Assembly (NCBI GenBank): GCA_001931875.2
Contig: MSJH02000625.1
Coordinates: forward strand, 310,001 to 374,000
Direction of reading: 5' to 3'
DNA: 64,000 nt
Origin: Byssochlamys sp. IMV 00236
Taxonomy: Eukaryota > Ascomycota > Eurotiomycetes > Eurotiales > Thermoascaceae
Each line of letters opens with the position of its first letter. Position 1 is the first letter of the stretch. The position numbers and the translations under genes were made by a program. The notes beneath the pieces were generated by a model. It was not told the DNA's origin and did not search any database. It saw only the letters and a list, made by a program, of their open reading frames with translations. Positions 46,154 through 58,212 of this stretch are shown one piece after another.

Positions 46154-48449
46154 ATGCAAAAATGCGGTGATAGCAGACGACCACTCACGATGGGTGCCTT
46201 GATGCCTATGCGGGCTATGTTGCTCTCCTTGATCGTAGCCGTGGCAAGCCAGCAGGTCGTGTTTCAGGATATCAAAACCCAGCATAACTACGACAAGCAA
46301 ATCGAGAATGATAAAGGATCATTAAAATTTAACTTCACTTCTTCAGCACCACATATCTTCTCCTCTCTTCACGGTCTCCTGCAGGAGTGGCCGAATACAT
46401 TCAAGATCCCGGCCTATACCAGTCTGTATCATGGCAGAAGAGACTCGAACACTCCTCCCAGTCCGGAGTGGTTTGGCTTTGATGTGTAAGTTGACTGAAT
46501 GTGCATGTGTCCTTGTATACGGATCATTTGTGAATTAACCATTATTTTGGATAAGCTGAAGGAACATCTACTGATTTATTTTATTTCTAGCGAGATGTCC
46601 TATGGAATTATGGGATCAGACCGCAATTCACATTTGCTGACCTACCAGACAACTCGGCCCGTAGGATGCCTTTACTTCGATGGTGAATCTGCCACCTTGA
46701 TGGGAACCGGTCGGATGGACTCCTTGGATCTCTTTATCTATGGTAATCTGACAGGCCCTCCAAATAAGGGTCGTTGGAGAGGGCTTTTCGATGAGTATTC
46801 CCGTGCCACGAGCATCTGCAACTGGGTGCAAGATCGTGGACTTGGAGGTCTCGGGTGGGGAGTGGAAGGCATTGTCCGGATGAACGCCGGCTTTGAACTG
46901 ATATGGTGCAATTTCATCAGTCCATCAATCCGTTTGATGAGCAAGCTGAATGTTACTGCACCACTTCTTTCGGACGGTTCGGGTCAGTTAGCATATGGAT
47001 TCGGTTCGTCGAGAGATATCGAGGATAGGAATATTGATAAGGTTGAAACTCAACCATCAAATTCGTACTACCCGCTACCGACCCAGACTCATAACCCCGA
47101 TCATTCCACGGATCCTCCTGATCCACCGAGGCCACCAAACTGGCGTCGAGAAAATCAGGAACCGTTCCTGGAAAGCCAGACCTGGGGCTGGTTCGAGAGT
47201 GCTACCTGGCACTATGGCTCGTCAGCCATGGGACCAGGCAGGGGAGAAACTCGAGTGAAACTGATGACCTGCGGCTTTTTGAGTTTCTATTCATCGCAGT
47301 TTGCAGAACAGCAGATTGCTCGATTTTCCTCAGAAAGAAAGAAGTTAAATCTCACGGAAGACGGCTATTGGCTTGGTCCTGGAAATAATGGGACTCGAGA
47401 ACGTGCCTTGAGGGAGCTAATGATCAGACGACGGAGCCATCTTCTTCATAACATCACCCAGAGCGACGCGTTGATTATGAACTATGCAGCGGGAAAGGCA
47501 TTGCGAAATCTGGGATATGACGACCGCCACGGTCTTGATCGCAAGGTCACATCGGACTGCTCTGGGACGGACTGGTCCACCGTTGCAGAAGAAATTGTTC
47601 AGAGATATAACACAAGACTCCGTCAATTAAAGTCGATACTTGACGGCGGAGTTCAAATGAATATCAGCAACCAGACTGCTTTACAAGAATGGATGATGAT
47701 GCTCAGACATAACACGCATACTCTGCTAGTCCCGTATTTCGAATACCCCACTGACCCTCGACGCGTTGATGATGATACCTGGTCAACTATATCATCTCTG
47801 GCTAAAGAAACACACTCACGATGTCAATTCCATTATACCCGCCTCCTAGCACCTGATCAAATGGCATACCTCAATCCAGAAGAATCGCTACTGAAATCAG
47901 CCGTGGAAGACACCTTAGACAACATCTGCCGAACCATTATCGATGTTGGATTCGGCACTGAGCGAGAATGGTTCCGTCATTTTGATTCTGCGAGGAGAAT
48001 CATAGAACCAGAAGAAAGCGGAAATCCGACCTTCGCCAGTCATTCATTGAGAAAGAACATTCTCAAATGGAAAGAAAATGTCGAAGAGCTCATGGCATGG
48101 CTCGGGTGGGCAGATCAATGGACAGGCTGCGAGAATAAATGTCACTGGGATGAGACATGTGAGTAGTCATTGGCCCTGCAGTTCGCTTTCCATGTTATGT
48201 TTGTGTTGACCCATAGATGCTATAGGTTTCATCCCGATGTGGCCCTTCATGTGGCTCCAAACTAGAACGTCGGATTCTCATGATTCTAGGAACGAAGGGC
48301 CTCCCCACTATAACCATCCTCGCTACGGTCGACCAGGAAATGGCTACGATAGAAGACCTGGTCCTCCTGGGGGTCGTCCTCCCCCTTTTTTTCAGGACGA
48401 TAGCCAGCTGTGGGAGCCCAGATGCGTCAAAGCAGGGTATATGCTGTGA
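46154..48449 (+). CDS. Secreted or membrane-associated fungal protein of unknown function
   Basis: Three exons, 46154-46485, 46591-48158 and 48226-48449, with introns of 105 and 67 bp in phase, 707 residues in this model. The N-terminus carries a hydrophobic stretch (MRAMLLSLIVAVAS) that looks like a signal peptide. Starting at the ATG at 46190 would place it better. The body has several N-glycosylation sequons, aromatic-rich segments (FESATWHYGSSAMGPGRG), a Cys pair around ICNWVQD/IWCNF, and a Cys cluster GCENKCHWDETCFIPMWP across the second splice site. The C-terminal part is Pro/Gly/Arg-rich. I do not recognise a named domain. The 3' end is uncertain: a strong GTGAGT donor at 48446 overlaps the stop, and possible downstream exons (48594-48631 and 48677 on) would change the last residues. 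Confidence 0.7.
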
Positions 48450-50734
48450 GTTGGTGTAATGGGTCTGTCAGAACTAACGGAGGGTGTTTGGATTTCACGT
48501 GTACTTCCTATTTCCGGGACAGATATAAGTTAATCCACCTCCAATAACTGGTACTTTCCACCCTCTCCCGTAGTTTCCTTTGTAATTCTCCAGAGCTCTT
48601 TCTACGGCGTCCATGTGTGAGATTGCTCAAGGTACGAGCCATAGGCTAAAGACACTCTAAACATTTTCTCTATAGGAATTTTACGCGAAGGAACTATATC
48701 CCCAGGTGATTTCAGAACCGTTAGCTTTCACTGAATCCTTCAACGAGATAGAAATCCCAGTTAATGGCCCCTTGAGTTCACCTCCGATTCTACCCATCCC
48801 TCAGTCTCTGGAAGCGACACCTTGAGACCAGGAGGGTCTCTTGAAGAGCATCAATAATAACACAGTGTGACAGTACAGGCCAAGGCCGTCTTATGAGTGA
48901 GCCTGTTCCTGCGGGGATAAGAAGCCGCCGATAAGCGCTCCGACACACGGACCATACTTATCTATCAGCTATCCCAGCGAGAACAATCCCCTCGTTATAA
49001 TCCGTGGCATTTTCAATAAACCGCATATCAAGAAGAGGCAACGAAAGAGAATGGATTTCGCATCCAGATACCGCATTTGTGTTTCTTGCGGTGTCCAGAA
49101 GAGCAAAGAGCGCATGTTCCAATGATGTCATCACGTTCCTGGCCCGCGAACGTCGTCTCGCCTAAAGACAGGCTCTATGGTAATAATGAGCATCCAAATA
49201 ATCCCAACAAAGCAGAATCCACCGAAGAGTACGTGTCCGCTTTCAGGCTGTAGGGCTGCGCTTACGTCAAAAGGCTGCAGTAGGAACCGAAATATGGTCC
49301 TTTTCCTAGCCGAGTGTGACGAAAATGGAGGGAGTATCTCTACATCAGGCCTAAGCCATGCCCACCAGGAATTATCTAATCTGTGATGGACAGATGTCAA
49401 GGCTGCGAGGTCTGAATCATGTATAGAAGGCCGTTTACTTTGACGAAGAGATCGTGCGCGCTGATGCAAACTTCGAGATTGCTGAACCTTCACAATCTGT
49501 GTAATGCAGCTGGTGCCGATACCCTGGGTAAGATGCAGATCCCAGATACCAGCGCACTGAGCTATGACAATACCATTAAGGGAAAAGCTCTGCAGGTCGA
49601 ACTCACCTGTTCCCAGGTACTCTCTGTACTGTGGGTCTATATTCATGTCATTGTCTATCGTCATCCATCACAGGCTGATATTACCATATATTCGGACTCG
49701 CTAGACCTGCCCCTGGTCGAACCATCCTACGGTTCCTATCAAGTATCATCACATCTGGGAGTGGCGAATGCTGTCGGGTCGTCCCCGAGTATTTTGACTA
49801 TTATCAAACTTTATTAATGAGGGGTAGTTAGGTAGTTACGGTATAACGGTGTGTCATCATATTGTTCTCTTATGGAAGTCATAATAGTACGTGGATCTCC
49901 CTCCCGCACTGGCGAAATCGTCGATAATAATTGGGAAGCTTAACTACAGATATAATAAAAAGCAATGAGTATAGTTAATGAGCTTCATCACGTAGGTGAC
50001 GTTACGATGCTCCCTGCCACTGCACAAACGTTTTCATGCATTTTATGCCAGGTTTTGATGATAAGCGGCTGAGGCCATGAAGAAGAATTCAGGACGCGAT
50101 CAAATCCCACAACCGTTAGGAGTAACACAATAAGGCAAAATGCTGCTCGGGAAATTATACATATTGTATCTTTTTCTCGTAGGCATAGTCTTAATGTCGC
50201 GACAAGGGCTCCGGATTTGCATCCTCTTCTCGAGCGTATTTGCTATCTGACTTCGCATCTGCTAAAGCAGCTCTACTTATATCCTAGGTACCAGGAGTCT
50301 GAAATGAAGGTTGGCACTCTTAGGGGAGAACTCGTCTTTCTAGGCGAGAAGCACAGCGCCAATGGGAATCTCTGTAACTGTGCCTCGGATGATGATCATT
50401 TCCCGCTCTGTCGTGGGAGTAGATTATTCGCGCGGATGGCCTGTATATAATATCCGGCCCTCAGAATGTTCGTGCTGCGGGGTGTCATGACATCAATCTA
50501 CCCTCTTCGAGTGATGGCTTTTGTGGAGAAGCCGCTTCTTTTCGCATTATTGATATGCATTTTGGCTATTGATGGGCCCGGACAATAATGGGCGAACGGC
50601 CGGCCCTGATAAATAACTGCCAGACGTGTGAAGGCCGAACTGATGCGAGATGTCCCCGAACATGTATTCAGACGACCCTCTTCTCCTTCGAAAGGCCACC
50701 TTTCTTTCCATAACCGAGTCAGCGTCCTTCCCAT
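48450..50734. other. Intergenic region, possible 3' exons then no gene
   Basis: 48594-48631 and 48677-48830 are bounded by fair splice sites and may be 3' exons of the upstream gene. The frame at 48677-48824 reads EFYAKELYPQVISEPLAF, which is protein-like. From about 48850 to 50700 the open frames overlap on both strands and show no family signature. The last 200 bp should hold the promoter of the Zn2Cys6 gene. Confidence 0.4.
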
Positions 50735-53541
50735 ATGGCGCAGAGTCGAGGGTCGAGCAATGACCCGGTACATCCCCCGTCCAGTAGTCATTCCTTGACA
50801 TCTGCATTCTCTCCGCCGGAAAACAGGATGGGTGTAAAGGTCGCAATACCGCGCATATCGACTTCTGGACCCGCGATGCAACGCCGCCGTCGAGCGCCTC
50901 GAGCCTGTGAGCAATGCAGGCAGCGAAAGATCAAATGCACTGCGGAAACCCCATCCTGCAGGCAGTGTCTGGATCTGAATCTCCACTGTGCGTATTCAGA
51001 AGGGAAAAGGGTGCGGGAGCAGAGACAACTCGAGTCACTTACTCGCAAGGTCGAACAATATGAGAGATTCATGCGCGAAATATCAGAGGAGGTAGACGAT
51101 CATGTCGCAAGGCGGATACGAAGAGTCTTGAAGGTAGGAAAGCCCTGAATTAAGCCCTTCTGACCTTCTCTTTTTGCTTTTTTCTTCTTTTTTCCCTTTT
51201 TTTCTGACAGGCCTGGGGAGAAAAAGTCTTCAGAAGTACTTAGTTCACCAAAGGGAGGGGAGGAGAGCGACCCGGAGGATTCGGACACCTCATCTTCCTC
51301 TCTCGGTTCCCTCAACGCGGTTGATATCGTGGAAGAGGATCTGAACCGAAGCGCAAATACAAGAGCTACGGGGTTTATGGGCAAGAACTCTGAGGTCACA
51401 TGGATGAAGAGACTTGAAGCAGAAGCTGATAAGCATGACAACGACCCAGCGACGGGGGCGCAAGGTCACGATCTCCCCAAGGATCAGACCCGGCATGTTC
51501 ACCAGGAACTTCCAACTAGTGACGAAAGGTATTCGATCACCAATATGAACTATCATCTTGATGACCTCGCTATCGCGAGTACTGAGGACGTAGACCCATA
51601 CGCTCTGCCGCCGAAAAAAGCGGCCGACAAGCTGTTCTATACGTATCTTGAATACGTATATCCTTCATTTCCAATGATTCGAAAGAGGACATTCATCTGT
51701 CAATATCAACACTTCTTCAAACATCCTGAGTCCAAGCCTGGGGTCAAATGGCTAGCCATCTTGAACATGATATTCGCCATTGGTTTCAGGTATTTCGAGC
51801 TATCAGAGGGAACGCTGGGGGGAGATACAGTGTATCTACAAAGAGCCAGGAAGTTGGCTCTGAGTGATAATGTGCTCTTCACTCATGCTGATCTGCAAAT
51901 GGTTCAGGTTGAGGCATTGACTGCTCTTTATCTGTTGGCGTCTGGTCAAGTCAACAGGTGAGTTGGAACACTCTCTTATCTGTTGCGGATCGCTTCTGTT
52001 GAAGAATTTCTCTTTGACATTCACCTAGCTCGGTCGTGCGGATCTACTAACACCTCACCAGAGCCTGGAATATAGCCGGTCTGGCGATCCGTTCTGCTAT
52101 AGCGCTTGGGATAAACCTTCGAAACGTCGATGGCAAAACCACGGACGAGTCCAAACAGGCTCGTTCGTGTTTATGGTGGTCTCTGTATTGCCTCGAACAC
52201 CTTCTTGCTGTCAGTACAGGGCGAGTGTCCTGTATTAGCGACAGCGCCACCTCCACAGACCCTCCTCTCCCATTCGAGGAGAACTCCGATCAACAGCCAG
52301 ACGCGCGTGGAATCTATAAAAAACTTTCCTATCGTGAATGCCATCCTAAAGGCACGCTCTTCGAGGATCGCGTCGAGGCTGCAAGCACTGCAGACTATCT
52401 GAATACCTTAATCCCCAACCCATCCTTATACTTCTTCGTCCTAGTTGACTTAACGTTGGTGTCACATGCGGTGCTCAACACAGTCTATACCGTCAACGCA
52501 GTAAGAGATGGGTGGTCCCAAACAGTTTCGCGGATAAGCAGGTTCTCCTCGAAATTGGAGGTTTGGCTTTCCAAGGTACCAGACGTCTATAAGTTCCCTT
52601 TAGAAGGGCAGGATCAACGATTTGAAAAGGAGGACTGGACAAAAGAACGCTTCAGCCTGGCTATCAACTACTACAGTGCTAAAATAACCCTAACTCGGCC
52701 ATGTCTTACGCATCCAGAGTCGAGGGAACCGTCTCCTTCATCCGACCGCAAGAACCAGCACACGAAGCTAGGCAATGACATGGCGCAGGTTTGTCTCGAT
52801 TCGGCTTTGTCACTTATTCGCCTCTTGCCAGAAGAGCCTGACGTCGCTTGGCTCTTCCGGCTGTCTCCATGGTGGTGTATTCTACATAATATCATGCAGG
52901 CAACCGTCATTATCCTCATCCATCTATCTGTCGACAATATGGACGACGCACCACTGCTCTCGACAGTCTTAGCAGCCGCCAAGAAGGCGCACCGCTGGCT
53001 CGTCCACATGGCCAATCGAAGTCTATCATACCAACGTGCCTTCGCCCTTTGCGACGGGTTCATTCGACGAATAGCTCCCAAAAGAGGGTTCGACATAAGC
53101 GATCTATCCTCGCCTGCGTCAGTGGAACAACCAGAGCCATCGGCCAAGAGACACAGATCTCGCAAGCAGCCTTCTCCCTCTCAACGTCCGCATCGACCGC
53201 AAAGCGATATTGCCATCCCTACAGAAGACATCTTTCGTCCCGAATGGGTCGATCTTCCTCCGACTCAACAATCACCATTCCACGCAAACCGCGTCCCACT
53301 AGTCGGTTTCCTATCGTCTGACCTGGACATGCCGCAATGGTCATTTCCCATACCGGAACAAGCTTCTGTATCAACATCGGCAACAGCGCGGGGAAACGAA
53401 GCACTTATGGACATCGACTCTGTCAGTCCCGACTGGTTCTCGTACGGTCTTCCTCAGGATGCCACTCTTTTATCATCGCTTGTCGCCCCGGAGCCAGAAG
53501 AGTTTGAGCCGCCAGAATCTCTTGGGAAGAAACGTGCATGA
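50735..53541 (+). CDS. Zn2Cys6 transcription factor with fungal-specific domain
   Basis: Three exons, 50735-51133, 51221-51957 and 52062-53541, with introns of 87 and 104 bp, 871 residues. The zinc cluster has the standard spacing C58, C61, C68, C75, C78 and C85 (ACEQCRQRKIKC...SCRQC), followed by a coiled coil (QLESLTRKVEQYERFMREI). The acidic, Ser-rich linker leads to the fungal_trans domain. That domain has FFKHPESKPGVKWLAILNM, then AWNIAGLAIRSAIALGI at the second splice junction, then CLWWSLYCLEHLLAVSTGR. The C-terminus is polar and ends in an acidic, aromatic stretch. It is a nuclear regulator with unknown targets. For the first intron the acceptor at 51220 keeps the frame, while the better-looking TGACAG 10 bp upstream would not. 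It is followed by the secreted esterase gene on the same strand. Confidence 0.85.
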
Positions 53542-54834
53542 TTGATTGATTGATCAATTCATGTATTAATACAGTGCTGCTACGTATCACGATGATTTAT
53601 GAGTTACAGCCGGCGAGCCCACTCACCCTTTTCCCTCTATCATGGTATTTTATTCCATTTGGTACATAGAGGCTATCTGAGACGGCAATGTAGATATCAA
53701 TACTCTACTAAGTAGTGAAGTTGAAGGATAATTTCTTAGCTAATAATAAAAGGTTATAACTATTTCAGTTTCCATAAGCACGAGCCCAAGTGCAGGAGGA
53801 TCAGGTAAGGCATTCCATTTCCATCTCTTTGTCCATCTGGAACCGGGATCTTTCCCTGGCATGGTTCAAAGAGACAAGCTCCAATCAGCATGCGATCTCA
53901 GGTCTATCTTATCTGTCCGAATGATCAGCTTTTCCACCGCGAATTCAGTGTAGTTATTCGAAGATTATTCGGGAAGATGGTGCAGCAGGAATCTCAAATC
54001 TCATTGTGGCTCGTCTTCAGCTCGTCCTATTTGAAATCGGGGTAGGATTCTACCATAGCTAAAGGCTGGTTTGTGTCCTTTTTACTCTCTTATATCTAAA
54101 TGTTCACCGTCTCGAGATAGAGCCCATCCTAGTCGACACTTCATTGACTTTTTCCTTCGTTGAGTTGGCGCAGTGTCCACGCTCCTAGGATGTTGACAAC
54201 CATCGCGCGTACTAACTAGCATATCATTATCAGAGATGGGATTCTTCTGAGAATAGCTTTTATTCTTTCGCTATAGTGCTGCCAGTTGAGCTCAGGGTAA
54301 TAATTCATCCAAAGGATGTGATCGTTGCCAGATTCTCCCTCCACGTGTTTGCGTTCACCGAGATTTGGGCAAAAGGACCGATCGCTCGCGTCCGTAAAAC
54401 AAACCCCGCGCTCACCGTAAAACTGCCTGTTGATCGACGTAGTTTATTTTCTTTCTCTGTCGATCTTCGGAGAGCTCGGCGATGATTTACTCCAATTTTA
54501 CTGCACCGATGGACTACGTCGAGGCGCTAGAGAGCGGAGGTGGTCAATAGTTCAATAATTGTCCTCGAATCGCGTTCCATCCCTTGATTGAAAGTGTCAC
54601 AGACTCACAGTACGCGCCAGAGGCTAGCACAGGGCGCGAAAGACCGCGGTCCTGGAATGAATACTTACGTGAGAAAAAGTACCATGTGGCATGCGTGTAC
54701 GCCCTTTCCAAGCAAGGAAGGCTAATGAGCAGTCTGGAGGGGTCCAGGAGATGGCGATCTCTTTGTTTAAGTTGACAGCGGTCCCTGACATCTGTCCCTT
54801 CCTCTACTTCTGTCCTCCTTGTCCCGTCGCAAGT
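53542..54834. other. Intergenic region
   Basis: 1.3 kb with no gene recognised. It should carry the 3' UTR of the Zn2Cys6 gene and the promoter of the esterase gene. Short open frames near 54276-54775 have no family content. Confidence 0.45.
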
Positions 54835-55752
54835 ATGTCTTGGCTGATAATGTATAATACATTTGTTTTATTAAGCTGCTTGACAGTGTTTTGCGGTGAG
54901 TGCCCGCCTAGTGCTGCATGAGTACAGTACCTCATTCATTCATTCCTTGACACGCAACCAGACATGGTCGCTGACAGTATGCCAGAGTCTGCTCCCTCAA
55001 TTCGAAACGTGAGGAGGATCGGCTCCCGGGCCTCTTCAGCCTGTGAAGCTGTCGATGTTTCGAATCCTATCTCTGCGGTACTTTCCAATCTCACAGTGAC
55101 CATTGGCGGCGGCACGCCCCTCCGGATCCTACCGTTAGGTGATTCTATTACATTCGGTTACAGGAGCAGCGATGGAAACGGATACCGCTGGAGACTTGAA
55201 CAGGATCTGTCCCGAGGAAACAGAGTCAATATGATCGGAAGCGTATCGTCAGGGACCATGTGCGATAATCAGAATGAGGGACACAACGGTGCCGTTATCA
55301 GCGAGATCGCCACATACGCGAACTATTCATTACCCATGCGCCCAAATGTCGTTCTTCTGCATGCTGGGACGAATGATATGAACCAGCCAGATGATCCGGG
55401 CAGCGCCCCTGCGCGTCTCGGAAGCCTGATCGATCAAATCGTCGCTGCTTGCCCTGATGCCGCTGTTTTAGTAGCGAAGATCATCCCCGCAGCTAACCCG
55501 ACTACTATGGCTCGTATCAATACCTACAATAAGGCGGTCCCAGGAGTCGTGGCGAAGCGTGCCAGGGCGGGCAAAACGGTCATGGTTGTCGATTTCAGTC
55601 ACGCACTGACAACGAAAGAACTTGTAGATGGTCTCCATCCGACAGACGAGGGATACCGCAAGATGGGTAATGTTTGGTACAAGGGCATACAGAAGGCTGG
55701 CCTAAAGGGCTGGATCAATCCGCCTGTAGAAGGGAAAAAGTCTCCCAACTAG
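54835..55752 (+). CDS. Secreted SGNH esterase, CE3-like
   Basis: Two exons, 54835-54895 and 54962-55752, joined by a 66-bp intron (GTGAGT...ACCAG), 283 residues. The short first exon encodes a signal peptide (MSWLIMYNTFVLLSCLTVFC). Without it the protein would start at the ATG at 54964 and look cytosolic. Catalytic blocks are PLGDSITFGY with S82, the GTNDM block (HAGTNDMNQ) and DGLHP with D243 and H246, the GDS...GTND...DxxH pattern of SGNH hydrolases. The fit is closest to carbohydrate esterase family 3, acetyl-xylan esterases that remove acetyl groups from plant cell-wall xylan. The exact substrate is inferred from family. The Zn2Cys6 gene upstream on the same strand may or may not control it. 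Confidence 0.88.
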
Positions 55753-56448
55753 GAGGTACTAGCTCTTCGGGTTTTCGATTGTCTGTGGCCATGGCACGTG
55801 AAGCTTTACGAGTCGCAATCGCCAGGAGCGAAAAGAGAGATACATGCACCGTCAAGGGAAGGGCCGGTTCTTCCATATCGACCTGCTTTTTATGAGCTAC
55901 GATGCTTGCTTATCACGAGTTGTTCACTTGCTTCTATGGGATATGAGAAATGTGTATATCATGCGCTGTACAGTGTGGGGGACGATACCTTAATAATGCC
56001 ACAAAATAATATTGTATAGTCCATTCAGCGCATAGTTGCATCTATTTCAAAGTTACTCTTAATCTTCCCTCTGCTTATCCATAAAAGCATCATCAACAGG
56101 AATTAATAGGAATGTAACACAGCCACATGTTACATGCGCCACAGTGTGGCTTTATGGATCAGCCCTACTCAATAGTCCGTGCGCATACAGTATCACGTGA
56201 TGGTTAAACGCCTCTCCAGAAAGTCATTCCAGTCATTTCCATCTCCGCGATTCATCCATCAATTTCCCCGCCCTCCGCCATCGAACCATCTTCGCCACTT
56301 GCCGTCCAAGGGGTGGGAATAACACACTACATATTCCATAGGCCCTTTAGTGGGTTCACCTTGATATTCCCGCGTCACAGTCCAAAATCAAAGCGCCATT
56401 GAGGGACGGACTGAAAGCCGCAACACATAACTTACAACTCGCTCCGCC
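55753..56448. other. Intergenic region
   Basis: Nearly 700 bp between two genes on the same strand. It contains a short GTGGCTTTATGGATC-type stretch but no open frame of interest. It should hold the esterase 3' UTR and the promoter of the ING-PHD gene. A CACGTGATG (E-box-like CACGTG) lies near 56193. Confidence 0.4.
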
Positions 56449-57735
56449 ATGGCTCACGGTGCAGAGGATTGCGCCACGGTGCTGGAACAGTTCGTTCACG
56501 ATGTTGCGAACTTGCCGGCCGAAATAACACATTTGATGGAAGAGATCCAGGCCAAGGACAAGATCATCCAGGAATGTCGTTCAACCATCAACTCGCGCGA
56601 CAGCAGCTTGCAGAAATTCATCAAACTGAACGGGAGTCATGCGCCAAACCCCAAAGAAGAACAGTATAGCAAGACGATATTGCAGAACTTTGATAGGACT
56701 CAGCAGTTACAAGATGAGAAGATCCAACTCAGCGAGAAAGCATGTATCCTGCTGGACCGCCAGATAAAGAAGCTCGATATCAAGATCCGTGATTTACAGA
56801 ATGAAGGCGTCTTGTCGAATGATCCTCCTATCCCTTCTTTATTTCGAAATAAGGACCAGTATCGCGAGTTGCCGAAAATATTCTTTCCAGACCCTACTCC
56901 CTCCGAATCAACCTCATACGCCTCTCCACTCAACCCAACATCGGGAAACGCGAATACCTCAGTAAGCGCGGTTCAGAGACCAAATCCCATCAGTCGTACC
57001 GCTAGTGCAACTGCCCTAGCCGTACAGGCCGGTGGGCGAAGTTCTGCTCCTGCCACTCCCGCCGCTACTGCGGTGCATCTTCAGCAACAACGACAGCGGG
57101 AGTCTTCTGCTGGTGCCGTGGATAATAAGCGTCGACGCTTAAATGCCTCATTGGGCACTCTCCCGGCGGCGTCATCGAACCTCAGGCAATCCTCATTGGG
57201 GCCAGGAACACCCAAGGCCGGGACTCCTGGGTCGACTCGCGCAGGTAGTGCAGGACCGCGGGCGGGTGGTGTGACCAAGAAAGCCATAACGAAGAAAGTC
57301 GCTCCTCACCAGCAGATCAAGAAGATAAAAGCCACATCCAGTCTAAACGGAAAGCATATCAAACGTTCATCCAGCGTCAGTGGTCGCATAAAGCTTCCAT
57401 CTGGTGCTCTCAAAAAGTCGCCCTCAGGCGGAGACGAGGAGGACGAAGACTCTATTCTCTCGAGCGCCGATGGCTCTGACTCTGAGGCCGGTAGCGTTTC
57501 CCGTGTGCGCATAGCTGCAGGCTCCGATGAGGAGATGGAGGACGAAGAAGAGGACGAGGGTGCCGAAGATTCAAAGGTCTACTGTACCTGCCGCAGCGTC
57601 AGCCATGGAGACATGGTTGCCTGTGACAATGACAATTGTCCTTACGAATGGTTCCATTGGAAGTGCGTGGGATTGACGCGCGAACCGTTGGGGACGTGGT
57701 ATTGCGATGAGTGTCGGAAGACTTTAGGGAAATAA
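56449..57735 (+). CDS. ING-family PHD finger protein, histone-modification complex subunit
   Basis: Single exon, 428 residues. The N-terminal ING domain (about 1-115) is helical: [22 protein letters not shown] followed by a second coiled helix. The middle is Ala/Ser/Thr-rich with basic patches ([18 protein letters not shown]), probably disordered and nuclear. An acidic tract precedes a C-terminal PHD finger (about 378-424) with all eight zinc ligands in C4HC3 order: CTC, CDNDNC, HWKC, CDEC. ING PHD fingers read trimethylated H3K4, and the ING N-terminus tethers the protein to acetyltransferase (NuA4, NuA3) or deacetylase complexes. The layout and size suit a Yng2- or Pho23-like subunit, and which one cannot be decided here. 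It converges on the RPC34 gene. Confidence 0.9.
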   Translation: MAHGAEDCATVLEQFVHDVANLPAEITHLMEEIQAKDKIIQECRSTINSRDSSLQKFIKLNGSHAPNPKEEQYSKTILQNFDRTQQLQDEKIQLSEKACILLDRQIKKLDIKIRDLQNEGVLSNDPPIPSLFRNKDQYRELPKIFFPDPTPSESTSYASPLNPTSGNANTSVSAVQRPNPISRTASATALAVQAGGRSSAPATPAATAVHLQQQRQRESSAGAVDNKRRRLNASLGTLPAASSNLRQSSLGPGTPKAGTPGSTRAGSAGPRAGGVTKKAITKKVAPHQQIKKIKATSSLNGKHIKRSSSVSGRIKLPSGALKKSPSGGDEEDEDSILSSADGSDSEAGSVSRVRIAAGSDEEMEDEEEDEGAEDSKVYCTCRSVSHGDMVACDNDNCPYEWFHWKCVGLTREPLGTWYCDECRKTLGK

Positions 57736-58212
57736 ATCCAGCCTCTTCGCATTCTTCGATTCCAGAGCTAGGTGTTTGGGTGCATGTTTTGTGTATGATA
57801 TATACCCCTTTTCTTTTCTTTTCTTTTCTTTATTTTATTCTCAGGAGTCTTAGATAGACTACGGAGATGAACCTATGCCACTATTCAATGACAAATTGAG
57901 GATCTATTGAGATCCATGAGATTTGTCTCGTCCTCTCTAGACAAACTGGTGAACACGCGCGCCTCATATCAGTATTCGTACATGACATGTCCGCTCAGAG
58001 TATTCAAAACAAGAAGACAAAAAAAAAGGTGCCAGACCACAATCCCGTCCGTTCTATGTGATCGACCAGTAACTTTTTTATGGAATGTAGGTCACGGTAG
58101 CCCACAGAGCCGAAAAGATTCCTTTTAGAACGCCAGCGCTATGCAAAAAAAAATTAAACCACACGTGGATGGACGATAGAGACCTCCGAGAGAAGATAAA
58201 CAGAGATGTGGA
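57736..58212. other. Intergenic region between convergent genes
   Basis: 477 bp holding two 3' UTRs, with a TTTTC microsatellite at about 57808-57832. No other feature is seen. Confidence 0.5.

Noticed and set aside
49131..49817. Open frames of 177 (minus) and 132 (plus) codons
   Set aside because: They lie opposite each other. The minus one ends in a hydrophobic stretch slightly like an MFS transporter end, but no other transporter block is present.
50498..50986. Minus-strand open frame of 162 codons overlapping the second Zn2Cys6 gene start
   Set aside because: It is the complement of the zinc-cluster coding region and has no features of its own.
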